Source of the DNA: Myxococcaceae bacterium | GTDB taxonomy: Bacteria; Myxococcota; Myxococcia; Myxococcales; Myxococcaceae | DNA: 64,000 nt | Assembly (NCBI GenBank): GCA_004173515.1 | Contig: SECN01000023.1 | Span: 42,015-106,014 of the forward strand | Direction of reading: 5' to 3' | Shown here: in pieces, positions 10,278-19,737 of the stretch | How positions within the stretch are numbered: position 1 is the first letter of the stretch | How the letters are laid out: every line of letters starts with the position of its first letter | The notes under the pieces: model-generated | Databases searched by the model: none | The model's input: the letters and a program-made list of their open reading frames with translations, nothing else | Told to the model about the DNA's origin: nothing | Program-made: the position numbers and the translations under genes

Positions 10278-13200
10278 GCCGGTCTCCGCGCGGGGGCGGG
10301 GCGGTGGCGCAGGGCCTGGACGCGGCGGGAGAGCCCGGCGAAGCCCAGGTAGATGACCGGCGTGGTGAAGAGGGTCAGCAGTTGGCTGACCATGAGGCCG
10401 CCGATGATGGCGATGCCCAGGGGCTGACGCAGCTCCGCGCCGATACCTCCGCCCAGCGCCAGCGGCACAGCGCCCAGCATGGACGCCATCGTCGTCATCA
10501 GGATGGGACGGAAGCGCAGCAGGCACGCCTCGTGGATGGCGTCCCGGGGCGACTTGCCCTCCACGCGCTCGGCCTCCAGCGCGAAGTCGATCATCATGAT
10601 GGCGTTCTTCATCACGATGCCGATGAGCAGGATGATGCCGATGAGCGCGATCATCCCCAGCTCCAGCCCGCACACGACGAGCGCCAGCAGCGCGCCCATG
10701 GCCGCGGACGGGAGCGTGGACAGGATGGTGAGCGGGTGGACGTAGGACTCGTACAGCACGCCCAGCACCAGGTAGACGGCCATCACGGCCGCGAGCACGA
10801 GGAAGCCCTCGTTGGCGAGCGAGTCCTGGAACGTGCGCGCGGTGCCCTCGAAGGCGGTCTGCACGGAGGCCGGAATCTGGAGCCGGTCGCGCACCCCGTC
10901 GAAGGCGCTCACGGCCTGGGACAGCGACAGGTCCTTCGTGGGGTTGAACGACACGATGGCGACGGGAAATTGGTCCTGCCGGCTGATGGTGAGCGGCCCC
11001 AGGCCGGGCGTCACCTGGACGAGGGTGGCCAGGGGCACCGCCCCGCCGCTCGCCGAGCGCAGGTAGACGGAGTCCAGCGCGGTGTCCACGCGCTGGAGCG
11101 AGGGCTGCACCTCCAACACCACGCGGTACTGGTTGAGCTGGGTGAAGATGGTGGACACCTGGCGCTGGCCGAAGGCGTCGTAGAGGGCATCGTCGATCTG
11201 CTGGGGCGTGATGCCCAGGCGCGACGCGGTGTCCCGGTCGATGGTGAGGTTGAGCCGCAGGCCCCCGTTCTGCAGGTCGCTGGAGACGTCCGTCAGCGAC
11301 GGCTGCGTGCGCAGGTGGGTGACGAGCCGGTCCGTCCAGGACTCCAGCACCGCGGCGTCCGGGGAGCTGAGGCTGTACTGGTACTGGGTGCGGCTCACGC
11401 GGCTGTCCAGCGTGAGGTCCTGCACCGGCGACAGGGACAGGGAGATGCCCGGCACGCGCTCCAACGCGGGCTGGAGCCGGCGGATGACCTCCGTGGCGGA
11501 CGCGTCGCGGCCGGAGAGCGGCTTGAGGGTGATGAGCATCCGGCCGCTGTTGAGCGTGGTGTTGGTGCCGTCCACGCCGATGAATGACGACAGCCCCTCC
11601 ACGGCGGGGTCCTCCAGCACCACGCGGGCCAGGGCCTGCTGGCGCTCGGACATGGCGGGAAAGGAGATGGAGGGCGGTGCCAGGGAGATGCCCTGGAGCA
11701 CACCGGTGTCCTGCACGGGGAAGAAGCCCTTGGGGATGGTGTAGAGCAGCAGGCCGGTCAGCAGCAGCGTCACGCCCGCGACGAGCATCGTCAGCGCGCG
11801 GTGGCCCAGCACCCACGTCAGCGCGACGTCGTAGCGCTGGACCAGCCGGGTGAACGCGCCGCCCACGACGCGCTCGAAGCGGTGGGCCTCCTCCGGCGGG
11901 TGCTGGCGCAGCAGGCGCGAGCACAGCATGGGGGTGAGCGTCAGGGAGATGACGGCGGACAGCAGGATGGTCACCGCCAGGGTGATGGCGAACTCGCGGA
12001 ACAGGCGCCCCACCACGTCCCCCATGAAGAGCAGGGGGATGAGCACGGCGATGAGCGACACCGTCAGGGAGATGATGGTGAAGCCAATCTGCTTGGAGCC
12101 CTTGAGCGCGGCCTCCATCGGGGGCATGCCGCCTTCGATGTAGCGGCTGATGTTTTCGATCATCACGATGGCGTCGTCCACGACGAAGCCCGCGGCGATG
12201 GTGAGCGCCATCAGGGTGAGGTTGTTGAGGGAGAAGCCCAGCAGGGACATCGCCGCGAAGGTGCCCACGAGCGACAGCGGCACGGCGATGCTGGGGATGA
12301 AGGTGGCGGAGGCGTTGCGCAGGAACAGGAAGATGACCGCCACGACGAGCGCGATGGAGAAGAGCAGGTCATGCTGCACGTCGCTCACGGAGGCGCGGAT
12401 GGTGGTGGTCCGGTCGCTGAGCACCGCGACCTTCACCGTGGCCGGCAGGGTGCTTTGCAACTGCGGGAGCAGCTTGCGCACGCTGTCCACGACGGCGATG
12501 ACGTTGGCGCCCGGCTGGCGCTGCACGTTGAGGATGACGGCGGGCGTCGTGCCGGCCCACGCGGCCTGCCGCACGTTCTCCGCGCCGTCGAAGACGTGCG
12601 CCACGTCGGACAGGCGCAAGGGGGCTCCGTCGCGGTAGGCGATGATCAACGGGGCGTAGTCGGTGCTCGACAGCCGCTGGTCGTTGGCGTTGAGGGTGTA
12701 CGCCTGGCGGGGACCGTCGAAGCTGCCCTTGGGGCTGTTCACGTTGGCGGCGGAGACGGCGGTGCGCACGTCCTCCAGCGTCAGGCCGTGGGCGGCCAGG
12801 GCGGGCGCGTTGGCCTGGATGCGCACGGCGGGGCGCTGGCCGCCGCTGATGCTCACGAGCCCGACGCCCGGGAGCTGGGAGAGCTTCTGGGCGATGCGCG
12901 TGTCCGCCAGGTCCTCCACCTGGGTGAGCGGCACGGTGTCGGAGGTGAGGGCCAGGGTGATGACCGGCGTGTCCGCGGGGTTCACCTTGTTGTAGATGGG
13001 CGGGTTGGGCAGGTCCTGGGGCAGCAGGTTGTTGGCGGCGTTGATGGCGGCCTGGACCTGCTGCTCGGCGATGTCCAGGCTCATCTCCAGGGTGAACTGG
13101 AGCGTGATGACGGATGCGCCGCTGGAGCTGGACGACGTCATCTGGTTCAGCCCGGGCATCTGACCGAACTGCCGCTCCAGCGGGGCCGTTACCCCGGAGG

Positions 13201-13372
13201 CCATCACGTCCGGGCTCGCGCCCGGCTGGAACGTGAGGACCTGGATGGTGGGGTAGTCCACCTCCGGCAGCGCGGAGACGGGCAGCAGGTGGTACGACAG
13301 CACGCCGCCCAGCAGCAGGGCCAGCATCAGCAGCGACGTGGCGATGGGCCGCAGGATGAAGGGTTCGGACAT
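10274..13372 (-). CDS. mdtB: RND multidrug efflux permease, MdtB-like
   Basis: A 1032-residue RND permease paralogous to the next gene. It starts [20 protein letters not shown] (TM1). The TM4 proton-relay motif [21 protein letters not shown] and the motif [19 protein letters not shown] are intact. The ATG lies immediately after the adaptor stop (TGAATG). Two permeases in tandem behind one adaptor is the mdtABC arrangement. Substrates in this group are bile salts, novobiocin and similar amphiphiles in E. coli; none can be assigned here. Confidence 0.92.
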   Translation of the reverse strand: MSEPFILRPIATSLLMLALLLGGVLSYHLLPVSALPEVDYPTIQVLTFQPGASPDVMASGVTAPLERQFGQMPGLNQMTSSSSSGASVITLQFTLEMSLDIAEQQVQAAINAANNLLPQDLPNPPIYNKVNPADTPVITLALTSDTVPLTQVEDLADTRIAQKLSQLPGVGLVSISGGQRPAVRIQANAPALAAHGLTLEDVRTAVSAANVNSPKGSFDGPRQAYTLNANDQRLSSTDYAPLIIAYRDGAPLRLSDVAHVFDGAENVRQAAWAGTTPAVILNVQRQPGANVIAVVDSVRKLLPQLQSTLPATVKVAVLSDRTTTIRASVSDVQHDLLFSIALVVAVIFLFLRNASATFIPSIAVPLSLVGTFAAMSLLGFSLNNLTLMALTIAAGFVVDDAIVMIENISRYIEGGMPPMEAALKGSKQIGFTIISLTVSLIAVLIPLLFMGDVVGRLFREFAITLAVTILLSAVISLTLTPMLCSRLLRQHPPEEAHRFERVVGGAFTRLVQRYDVALTWVLGHRALTMLVAGVTLLLTGLLLYTIPKGFFPVQDTGVLQGISLAPPSISFPAMSERQQALARVVLEDPAVEGLSSFIGVDGTNTTLNSGRMLITLKPLSGRDASATEVIRRLQPALERVPGISLSLSPVQDLTLDSRVSRTQYQYSLSSPDAAVLESWTDRLVTHLRTQPSLTDVSSDLQNGGLRLNLTIDRDTASRLGITPQQIDDALYDAFGQRQVSTIFTQLNQYRVVLEVQPSLQRVDTALDSVYLRSASGGAVPLATLVQVTPGLGPLTISRQDQFPVAIVSFNPTKDLSLSQAVSAFDGVRDRLQIPASVQTAFEGTARTFQDSLANEGFLVLAAVMAVYLVLGVLYESYVHPLTILSTLPSAAMGALLALVVCGLELGMIALIGIILLIGIVMKNAIMMIDFALEAERVEGKSPRDAIHEACLLRFRPILMTTMASMLGAVPLALGGGIGAELRQPLGIAIIGGLMVSQLLTLFTTPVIYLGFAGLSRRVQALRHRPAPARRPA

Positions 13373-14707
13373 TCAGTGTCCCCCGTCGCCAGGACCCGCG
13401 CCGCCGTCGTTCGCGCCGGCCGCTCCGCTGCCGCCCACGCCGGGGCCGGAGGGCAGGGCGTGCTGGCGTCGGACGGCGACGCCGTTGGCGAGCTTGTCGG
13501 CGCCCTCCACGACCACCGACTCGCCCGGGCGCACGCCCTGGGTGAGGACCGTGTCGTCGACATCCGTCGGGCCGGTGGTCACCGGGCGGAGGCTGACGGT
13601 GTTGTCCGCCTGCACGACGTAGACGAACGAACCCTGCACGCCGTGCTGGAGGGCGGCGGTGGGCACGACGGTGGCGCCGCGCAGGGTGTCGATGCGCAGG
13701 CGTGCATTGACGAACTGCTGGGGAAACAGCCGCGAGTCGCGGTTGGGGAACGTCGCCTTGAGCCGCACGGTGCCGGTGTTGGGGTCGATCTGGTTGTCCA
13801 GCGTGAGCAGCGTGCCGGAGGCCAGCAGCTGCTGGCCGGCGCGGTCATAGGCCAGGACGAGCAGGGGTTCGTGCGCGTCCAGCTTCGCGAGGACCTGGGG
13901 CACGCGATCCTCCGGGATGGAGAAGATCACCGTGATGGGTTGCAGGGTGTTGACGATGACGATGCCGTTCGTGTCCGCGGCGTGGACGATGTTGCCGGGG
14001 TCCACGAGCCGCAGGCCGACACGGCCGGACACGGGGGACGTGATGCGCGTGTAGACCAGGTTGAGCTCGGCCGCGGCGACCGCGCCCTTGTCGGCCTTCA
14101 CGATGCCCTGGTACTGGCGCACCAGGGCGCGCTGGGTGTCGAGCGTCTGCCGCGAGACGGAGTCGTCTTCCACCAGGGCGGTGTAGCGGCGCAGGTCGAG
14201 CCGCGCGTTCTCCAGCAGGGCCTGGTCGCGGACGAGCTGCCCCTGGACCTGCTCCAACTGGGTGAGGAAGGGCCGGGGGTCCAGCTCCGCCAGCAGGTCG
14301 CCTTCGTTGACCTGCTGCCCTTCCCGGAAGCCCACGCGCAGGAGCTGTCCGTCCACCCGCGAGTGCACCGTGACCGATGCGGTGGGCGTCACCGCGCCCA
14401 GCCCCACGATGAAGACGGGCACGTCGCGCGTCGTCGCTTGGACTGTCACCACGGGCTGTGGGCCCCGCGCCCCGCCGTCCGCGCCGCCTGCCGCGGCCCC
14501 CGCGGAGGGGTGGGACGAATCGCGTCGAGCGAAGAGCACGGCCCCGATGACGAGGCCCGCGAGGAGCAGGAACCAGCCCCAGGGGATGCGGCGGTGACGG
14601 GGCGGCGCCTGTTCCTCCACGGAGGTCGATGCGACCGCGTCACCGTCGGACGGAGTGCGCGGCGCCTCGGTGGGTGGACCCGGATCGGAAGGTGGGGGCG
14701 TGCTCAT
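13373..14707 (-). CDS. mdtA: RND efflux periplasmic adaptor (membrane fusion protein), MdtA-like
   Basis: A 444-residue adaptor linking the RND permeases to the outer-membrane channel. A proline-rich cytoplasmic head of about 45 residues precedes one transmembrane helix (WGWFLLLAGLVIGAVLFARR). Then come the lipoyl half-motif (VDGQLLRVGFREGQQVNEGD), a coiled-coil hairpin, the second lipoyl half (ITSPVSGRVGLRLVDPGN) and the beta-barrel (QIDPNTGTVRLKATFPN). I chose the ATG at 14707; the frame is open upstream but shows no better start. It is the first gene of the efflux operon; 174 bp separate it from the NmrA gene. Confidence 0.92.
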   Translation of the reverse strand: MSTPPPSDPGPPTEAPRTPSDGDAVASTSVEEQAPPRHRRIPWGWFLLLAGLVIGAVLFARRDSSHPSAGAAAGGADGGARGPQPVVTVQATTRDVPVFIVGLGAVTPTASVTVHSRVDGQLLRVGFREGQQVNEGDLLAELDPRPFLTQLEQVQGQLVRDQALLENARLDLRRYTALVEDDSVSRQTLDTQRALVRQYQGIVKADKGAVAAAELNLVYTRITSPVSGRVGLRLVDPGNIVHAADTNGIVIVNTLQPITVIFSIPEDRVPQVLAKLDAHEPLLVLAYDRAGQQLLASGTLLTLDNQIDPNTGTVRLKATFPNRDSRLFPQQFVNARLRIDTLRGATVVPTAALQHGVQGSFVYVVQADNTVSLRPVTTGPTDVDDTVLTQGVRPGESVVVEGADKLANGVAVRRQHALPSGPGVGGSGAAGANDGGAGPGDGGH

Positions 14708-14881
14708 GCGGAGGGGCCGCCGTGTCGTCCCGGCGTGGAGGATCCCGTGGACCGGGGCCTCCAACGTGGGCCCGGGTGTGCCTTGCCTCAACCCGTCTGG
14801 AGGTAAGGGCTCCTGCCCTCCAGCGGACACGTCCCACGTGGGCGGAGGTGGGCGTCCGCCGAGATGCGAGGCGAGGTGTGC

Positions 14882-15736
14882 TCAACGCCAGACGTCGGCG
14901 TGTTCCCGGGCGAAGGCTTCGAAGGTGCGCGGTGCCCGGCCGGTGACGCGCAGCACGGTGTCCGTCACGCGATCCTCGGCCCCGTCTCGAAGGGTGACGT
15001 CCAGGCCCGCGAGCAGGTCCGCGTAGGACTCCGGCATGCCCGTCCCCTCCTGGATGTGCCGGCGCACCTCCTCCCGGCTCGCATGCACATGCCGGATGGG
15101 GCGGCCCGACACGCGGGACATCACCGCCGCGACGTCGTCGTAGCTCAGCGCCTGGGGGCCGGTGATGACGTGCGCGGTGTCATGGGAGGGCTCATCCGCG
15201 AGCGCCCGGACGCCGACCGCCGCGATGTCCGCCGCGTCCACGAACCCGACGCGCCCCTTGTCCGTGGAGGTCACCAGCGTGGCGTCGCGCCGGACGCTGG
15301 CCCCGTGCTGGTTCTGGGGGTTGGAGAAGTTCTGCATGAACCACGACGGTTGCAGCACGCTCCACTCCGGTGCGTGCTCGCGCACGAAGCGGTGCACCTG
15401 TCCCAGTCCCGGGCTTCCCTCCGCGATGGCGGAGGCGCTGAGCAGGACGATGCGCCGCACGCCCCTGGCCAGCGCGCGTTCGATGAACGGATTCATGAGG
15501 AGGGACGGGTTCACATTCAGCGGGGGTAGCAGCAGGTACATCCTGTCCACGCCGTCCACCGCGGGTTCGTGCGTGGTGGGGTCCGCCCAGTCGAAGCGGA
15601 CATGGTCGGCGGAGGGGAACGGTGGTGTCGCGCTCCGCGTGGCGGTCCGCACCCGGAACCCTTCGGAGGCCAGTGCTTCCGCGATGGGCCGTCCCGTGTT
15701 GCCGGAGGCGCCGGTGACGAGGATGCGCGGCTTCAT
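14882..15736 (-). CDS. NmrA-like NAD(P)-binding protein (atypical SDR)
   Basis: A 284-residue Rossmann-fold protein with the nucleotide-binding motif TGASGNTGRPIAEAL near the N-terminus, of the NmrA/NAD(P)H-azoreductase-like group. The substrate is unknown. The ATG (15736) overlaps the stop of the upstream SnoaL-like gene as ATGA and has AAGGAG just upstream. The pair is divergent from an AraC-type gene, so both are probably its targets. Members of this family act as redox sensors or quinone/NADPH oxidoreductases; the precise role is open. Confidence 0.85.
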   Translation of the reverse strand: MKPRILVTGASGNTGRPIAEALASEGFRVRTATRSATPPFPSADHVRFDWADPTTHEPAVDGVDRMYLLLPPLNVNPSLLMNPFIERALARGVRRIVLLSASAIAEGSPGLGQVHRFVREHAPEWSVLQPSWFMQNFSNPQNQHGASVRRDATLVTSTDKGRVGFVDAADIAAVGVRALADEPSHDTAHVITGPQALSYDDVAAVMSRVSGRPIRHVHASREEVRRHIQEGTGMPESYADLLAGLDVTLRDGAEDRVTDTVLRVTGRAPRTFEAFAREHADVWR

Positions 15737-16161
15737 GCGAGCTCCTTGCCGAAGGTTCCCGACGGCGCGGCCAGGGGGTTCCAGTACTCGCGGTAGCGGA
15801 CGATGCGCCCCTCGCGCAGGTGCAGGCGCATCACGTAGTCCTGTTCGTAGTGGAAGTGTGACGGCAGCAACGTCGCCGAGCCGTGGACCTCCATCCATCC
15901 AATGTTCGGGTCGGTGGTCGGGTAGCGCTGGACGTCCGTGAAGGCGAGCCCCCGGAAGCGCTGGATGATGGGCACGAAGTAGGCCCGGATGGCTTTGATG
16001 CCCTCCAGGCGGGCAGGCATGCCGAGCGAAGGGGCGTAGGGGAACTCAACGACGGCGTCGTCGGCGAACAGGCTCAACCAGCGTTCGATGTCCGTGCCGA
16101 TGAGCGCGAGGTGCGCGTCCATCATGCGGGTCAGGTCGGAGGTGGGATTTGCAAGGTCCAT
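15733..16161 (-). CDS. SnoaL-like / NTF2-fold protein
   Basis: A 142-residue alpha+beta-barrel protein of the SnoaL/ketosteroid-isomerase superfamily (DAHLALIGTDIERWLSLFADDAVVEFPYAPS, broken here by segments typical of the fold). The start at 16161 is favoured by GGAG six bases upstream; in-frame ATGs lie further upstream. Such proteins are isomerases, cyclases or binding proteins; no substrate can be named. It is the first gene of a two-gene unit with the NmrA-like gene and divergent from the AraC regulator. Confidence 0.78.
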   Translation of the reverse strand: MDLANPTSDLTRMMDAHLALIGTDIERWLSLFADDAVVEFPYAPSLGMPARLEGIKAIRAYFVPIIQRFRGLAFTDVQRYPTTDPNIGWMEVHGSATLLPSHFHYEQDYVMRLHLREGRIVRYREYWNPLAAPSGTFGKELA

Positions 16162-16190
16162 GGGAAACTCCATCAACGGGGTGGACCTGG

Positions 16191-16225
16191 AATGTCACTG
16201 TCGCTATGGACGCTCAATGTCACTG
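16191..16225. promoter_or_regulatory. Direct repeats AATGTCACTG, candidate AraC-family operator
   Basis: Two identical 10-bp sites (16191-16200 and 16216-16225), 25 bp apart centre to centre, lie in the 94-bp space between the divergent SnoaL-like and AraC genes. AraC-family monomers bind direct repeats with about this period, so this is a plausible site for the adjacent regulator (inference). Confidence 0.5.
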
Positions 16226-16255
16226 CGTCCAAAAGAACTGTCAGAGCGTCCAGCG

Positions 16256-17221
16256 ATGCCGGATGAAAAGACCGATGTGGTCTCCGATGTGCTGGAGACG
16301 CTGCGGTTCAAGACGCTGCTCTTCGGTCGCTTCGAAATGGGTGCGCCGTGGGCGCTGCGCCTGCCCCGCAAGGTCAATGCGTCCTTCTACGTGGTGGCGC
16401 GGGGAGGACTGCGCCTCCAGGTGGAGGGCGTAGCGCAACCGGTGTTCGTGTCCGCGGGTGACGTGGTGCTCCTGCCCCGCGCCACCGCCCATGTGCTGGA
16501 TGACGGCACCCGGAAGGTTCCTCGCGACTTCATCTCCCCCGCGCAGCTCCGGGCCGCGTCGGGGACGACCGTCCGGCTGGGCGGGCCGGGCGCGACCACC
16601 ACGTTGATCACCGGCTGCTTCCAGTTCGGCGTGGACCCCACGCACCCGTTGCTGCGGGCCTTCCCGCCCATCATCCACCTGTCCACGCAGGAGTCCGGCA
16701 GGGCACCGCTGCTCGCCGCCACCGTGCAGCTCCTCTCCGCGGAGACCGCCGATCCAGGGCCTGGGAGCGCCCTCGTGGTCGGCCGTCTGGCGGACGTGCT
16801 GCTGGTGCAGGCGATGCGGGCCCAGGCGCGGCTCGCGCAGCCGGGGACGGCGGGGTGGAAGGCGCTGGCGGATCCGGCCATCGGGAACGCGCTGGCCCTG
16901 ATGCACGAACAGCCCGGAGCCCCCTGGACGGTGGAGCGGTTGGCCTCGGCGGTGGGCCTGTCGCGCTCCGGGTTCGCCGCGCGCTTCCATGCGCTGGTGG
17001 GGGAGACGCCCCTGCACTACCTGTCGAACTGGCGGATGACCCGCTCCGCGCGGTGGCTGCACGAATCCGACGACAGCCTGGAGGTCATCGCGGAACGCGC
17101 GGGCTACGAAAGTGCTCCCGCCTTCAGCAAGGCCTTCAAGCGCCGCTGGGGCGTGGGCCCCGGGGCGTATCGCCGGACGCCCACGCTGCGTGAAACATCC
17201 CTGCCTTCGATTGACACATAG
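16256..17221 (+). CDS. AraC-family transcriptional regulator with cupin-type sensor
   Basis: A 321-residue regulator. The N-terminal part (about residues 15-190) is a cupin_6-like AraC ligand-binding domain (VARGGLRLQVEG, AGDVVLLPRATAH). The C-terminal 100 residues carry two helix-turn-helices: WTVERLASAVGLSRSGFAARF and LEVIAERAGYESAPAFSKAF, followed by the usual GVGPGAYRR. I use the ATG at 16256; an upstream in-frame ATG at 16217 would place the start inside the repeated operator-like sites. It is divergent from the SnoaL/NmrA pair, the usual layout for an AraC activator controlling a small detoxification unit. Confidence 0.88.
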   Translation: MPDEKTDVVSDVLETLRFKTLLFGRFEMGAPWALRLPRKVNASFYVVARGGLRLQVEGVAQPVFVSAGDVVLLPRATAHVLDDGTRKVPRDFISPAQLRAASGTTVRLGGPGATTTLITGCFQFGVDPTHPLLRAFPPIIHLSTQESGRAPLLAATVQLLSAETADPGPGSALVVGRLADVLLVQAMRAQARLAQPGTAGWKALADPAIGNALALMHEQPGAPWTVERLASAVGLSRSGFAARFHALVGETPLHYLSNWRMTRSARWLHESDDSLEVIAERAGYESAPAFSKAFKRRWGVGPGAYRRTPTLRETSLPSIDT

Positions 17222-17277
17222 GTCTTTAAATCAAGATAATCTGGAAATACCTCCTTTCTCTTCAGGAGCCTTCCAGC

Positions 17278-18654
17278 ATGCATGCAGGTCTCAAGCGGTT
17301 CGTCGTCTCCCTCACCACTTCACTGGCCGCGGTGTCCACGGTGTGTGCCGCGTCCGCCTTCGCGGCGGTTCCGCTGACGGGCGTGTACCGGGGCGAGGTG
17401 TATTCGCAGCCGAACACCGTGAACGCGTACTCCACCTGGCTGGGCTACGACGTGAAGATGGGCCAGGGGCATCAGGCCAAGGACAGCTGGGGCAACATCG
17501 AGAACCCGGGCTGGCAGTTGGGTGCGTGGCGCACCTGGGTGAAGGCGAAGGCGGGCCGGCGGTTCAACTATTCGGTGGCCATGTACCCCAGCGGGCAGGG
17601 CAACCTCGCGTCGTGCGCGGCGGGTGCGTACGACCAGCGCTTCAAGAACCTGGCGTCGAACCTGGTGGCGTACGAGCTCCAGGGCACCATCCTCCGGTTG
17701 GGCTGGGAGTTCAGTGGCAACTGGATGCCCTGGTACTCGGGCAATGGGCAGCAGGCGAACTTCGCGGGCTGTTTCCGTCGCATCGTGACGGCCATGCGCA
17801 CGCAGCAGCCGAACGCCGGGTTCGAGTTCGACTGGAATCCCAACTACGACATCTCCGCGGCGGACCTGGCGGCGACGTATCCGGGGGATGCGTACGTCGA
17901 CTACATCGGGTTGGACATGTACGACCAGGGCTGGAACGGGTCCTATCCGATTCCTGCGGGCTGCACCGGTTCGTGCGCGCTCACGCGCTGGCAGTCAATC
18001 TGGAACAGCCAGTTCGGTCCGGCGCTGACGAAGTTCAAGAACTTCGCCCAGTCCCATGGCAAGCGGTTGTCGGTGCCGGAGTGGGGCGTGAACGACGGCG
18101 CCACGATGGGGGGCGGTGACGACACGTACTACGTGCAGCAGATGCTGGCGTTCATCTTCAACCCGGCGAACAACGTGGGCTACCACTCGTACTTCGACAT
18201 CCAGGCGAGCGACGGCCACCACCAGTTGTCCAACGCGGACAACACCGGCGGCAACACCTTCGTCACCGAGTTCCCCAACGCCGCCGCGGTCTTCAAGAAT
18301 TACTACGCGGGCCTGTCGCAGCCGGCGCAGTGGTCCAGCACGAAGGCGACGGTGAGCCCCACGTCGGTGGCGCGAGGCCAGTCGTTCAACGTGACGGGCA
18401 CGGTCACGTCGCTCTCCGCGCAGACGGTGGTGGTGAAGTATGAGATCCGCAACGCGTCCACCACGGCGCTGGTGACGGACCGCTCATACACGGCGCAGGC
18501 CTTCACGGCGGGGCAGATGCGCAACTACACGTCCGCGTTCATCATCCCCACGTCGCTGAGCGCGGGCACCTACCGCGTGGACACGCTGGTGTTCACGGCG
18601 GACTGGACCCAGACGCTGCTGTACCGCAACGACACGACGTTCACCGCGAACTGA
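17278..18654 (+). CDS. Secreted GH26-like glycosidase (probable beta-mannanase/endoglucanase type)
   Basis: A 458-residue exported enzyme with a signal peptide ending AASAFAA. The barrel resembles GH26 in clan GH-A. A probable acid/base Glu is in GWEFSGNW (E144) and a probable nucleophile Glu in VPEWGVN (E268), correctly spaced for strands beta-4 and beta-7. After about residue 345 a separate beta-sandwich (VSPTSVARGQSFNVTGTV) may help binding or act as a spacer. An AT-rich promoter-like stretch and CAGGAG precede the ATG. The family call is weaker than for the second GH26 gene near 30.2 kb; substrate is unproven. Confidence 0.75.
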   Translation: MHAGLKRFVVSLTTSLAAVSTVCAASAFAAVPLTGVYRGEVYSQPNTVNAYSTWLGYDVKMGQGHQAKDSWGNIENPGWQLGAWRTWVKAKAGRRFNYSVAMYPSGQGNLASCAAGAYDQRFKNLASNLVAYELQGTILRLGWEFSGNWMPWYSGNGQQANFAGCFRRIVTAMRTQQPNAGFEFDWNPNYDISAADLAATYPGDAYVDYIGLDMYDQGWNGSYPIPAGCTGSCALTRWQSIWNSQFGPALTKFKNFAQSHGKRLSVPEWGVNDGATMGGGDDTYYVQQMLAFIFNPANNVGYHSYFDIQASDGHHQLSNADNTGGNTFVTEFPNAAAVFKNYYAGLSQPAQWSSTKATVSPTSVARGQSFNVTGTVTSLSAQTVVVKYEIRNASTTALVTDRSYTAQAFTAGQMRNYTSAFIIPTSLSAGTYRVDTLVFTADWTQTLLYRNDTTFTAN

Positions 18655-18769
18655 GCCGGTGACCCAGGGACCGCTGGAGGATGCAGCCGCCGGCGGTCCA
18701 GGGCAATGTCAATCGTGCTATGCTGGCGTCATGCCGCCAATGTGTGTGGGGGCGTGAAAGGGCGCTCGC

Positions 18770-19153
18770 GTGCTCGCGGTCACTGGCATGGGGATGGTGT
18801 CAGCGCTGGGCCTGGGCGTGGAGGGCAGTTGCGCCGCCAGCCGCGCGGGCATCCTGCGCATTTCGCCCCTGGACGAGGTCTCCGTCTATGACGAGTCGGC
18901 CCAGCAGACGGAGCCCGCCCGCGGGCACACGATTCCCATGGTGTCGGAGGGGTTCACGGGGCTCGGTCGGCTGACCGCGCTGGCGTGCGCGGGGCTGAGG
19001 GACCTGGCTCGGCATACCCCCTGGGAGGGATTGTCGCGCTGCGGGCTCTACCTCGCGCTGTCCAATGACTTCCATCGGAGGTTGCTCGCTGTACAAGAAG
19101 TGAATAGGTACAACGGGAGTTGGAAATGTCCTCGTCCCCCGGTGCGGGAGTGA
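18770..19153 (+). pseudogene. Truncated thiolase/ketosynthase-like accessory gene, probable T6SS effector-module remnant
   Basis: A GTG-started frame encodes about 105 residues resembling the N-terminus of a beta-ketoacyl-synthase fold (AVTGMGMVSALGLGVEGS), then runs into unrelated sequence. The catalytic half is absent. Short thiolase-like proteins occur beside DUF2169 and PAAR-like DUF4150 genes in type VI secretion effector modules (established for that family in general). Directly after the break, a different frame reads CSLYKK-stop, as if the last codons of a lost gene had been joined to this one, followed by the spacer and Shine-Dalgarno of the immunity gene. The deletion may be real or an assembly gap. 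Confidence 0.55.
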
Positions 19154-19737
19154 ACACATATTTCATGCTGATGAGCGATGTGCTTGATGGGTACTGCGCC
19201 ATCTTCAAGAGGCCGGAGGGCATGCGCGACATCCACAAGCCCGGCCTCGGAGTGCGCATGGGGGATGCCTACCCGCCTGGGTTGCGCTTCCAGATGGCCA
19301 AGGAGGAGAAGGGGTTGAAGATTGCCGACATCATCCCCAATGCACTCGGTTATCTCATGGTCTCATCGAGGATGAAGGGGCTTCTGGAGCAACATGCTGG
19401 GATTGAGATTGAATTTCTTCCTTTTACGCTCCTCAATCACCGTGGGCGCGTTGCCCGCGAGGACTGCTTCATCGCCAATCTCATTGGAACCCAGGATTGC
19501 GTGGACATGGCTCGAAGCGAAGGCGATGCGAGTGAGTTCAATCCCCGTCGCCTCGTGTTCGTGAGGCGCCTCGCCCTGGATGAGAACAAGGTCGCACCCG
19601 AGGCCAAGCTCTTTCGCACGACGACGGTGCCGTCCATTCCCATCGTTCGCGGAGATCTCAAGGACCTCTTCGAGAAGGAGGGCGTCACGGGGCCGACCTT
19701 CTATCCCATGGGCGCCGAAGTGGCCTTGACTCCATGA
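19126..19737 (+). CDS. Imm11 (MXAN_0049-type) immunity protein
   Basis: A 203-residue soluble protein resembling the immunity family first named after a Myxococcus gene (Imm11/MXAN_0049), with the features IIPNALGYLMVSSRMKGLL and LLNHRGRVAREDCFIANLIG. It is expected to neutralise a cognate polymorphic toxin in the cytoplasm. The ATG is preceded by GGGAG at 19115-19119. It overlaps the next immunity gene as ATGA. No toxin gene is left upstream; only a truncated thiolase-like fragment remains, so it may be an orphan immunity gene. Confidence 0.75.
   Translation: MSSSPGAGVNTYFMLMSDVLDGYCAIFKRPEGMRDIHKPGLGVRMGDAYPPGLRFQMAKEEKGLKIADIIPNALGYLMVSSRMKGLLEQHAGIEIEFLPFTLLNHRGRVAREDCFIANLIGTQDCVDMARSEGDASEFNPRRLVFVRRLALDENKVAPEAKLFRTTTVPSIPIVRGDLKDLFEKEGVTGPTFYPMGAEVALTP

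Noticed and set aside
11801..14806. A 1001-codon open frame on the plus strand antisense to the RND operon
   Set aside because: The minus-strand RND proteins are unmistakable. The antisense frame is rich in Gly/His/Gln/Arg, with no family pattern: a mirror of high GC3 codons.
18655..18769. Weak inverted repeat GGACCGC/GCGGTCC after the GH26-like gene as a terminator
   Set aside because: The stem is only 7 bp with an 18-nt loop and has no U-tract.
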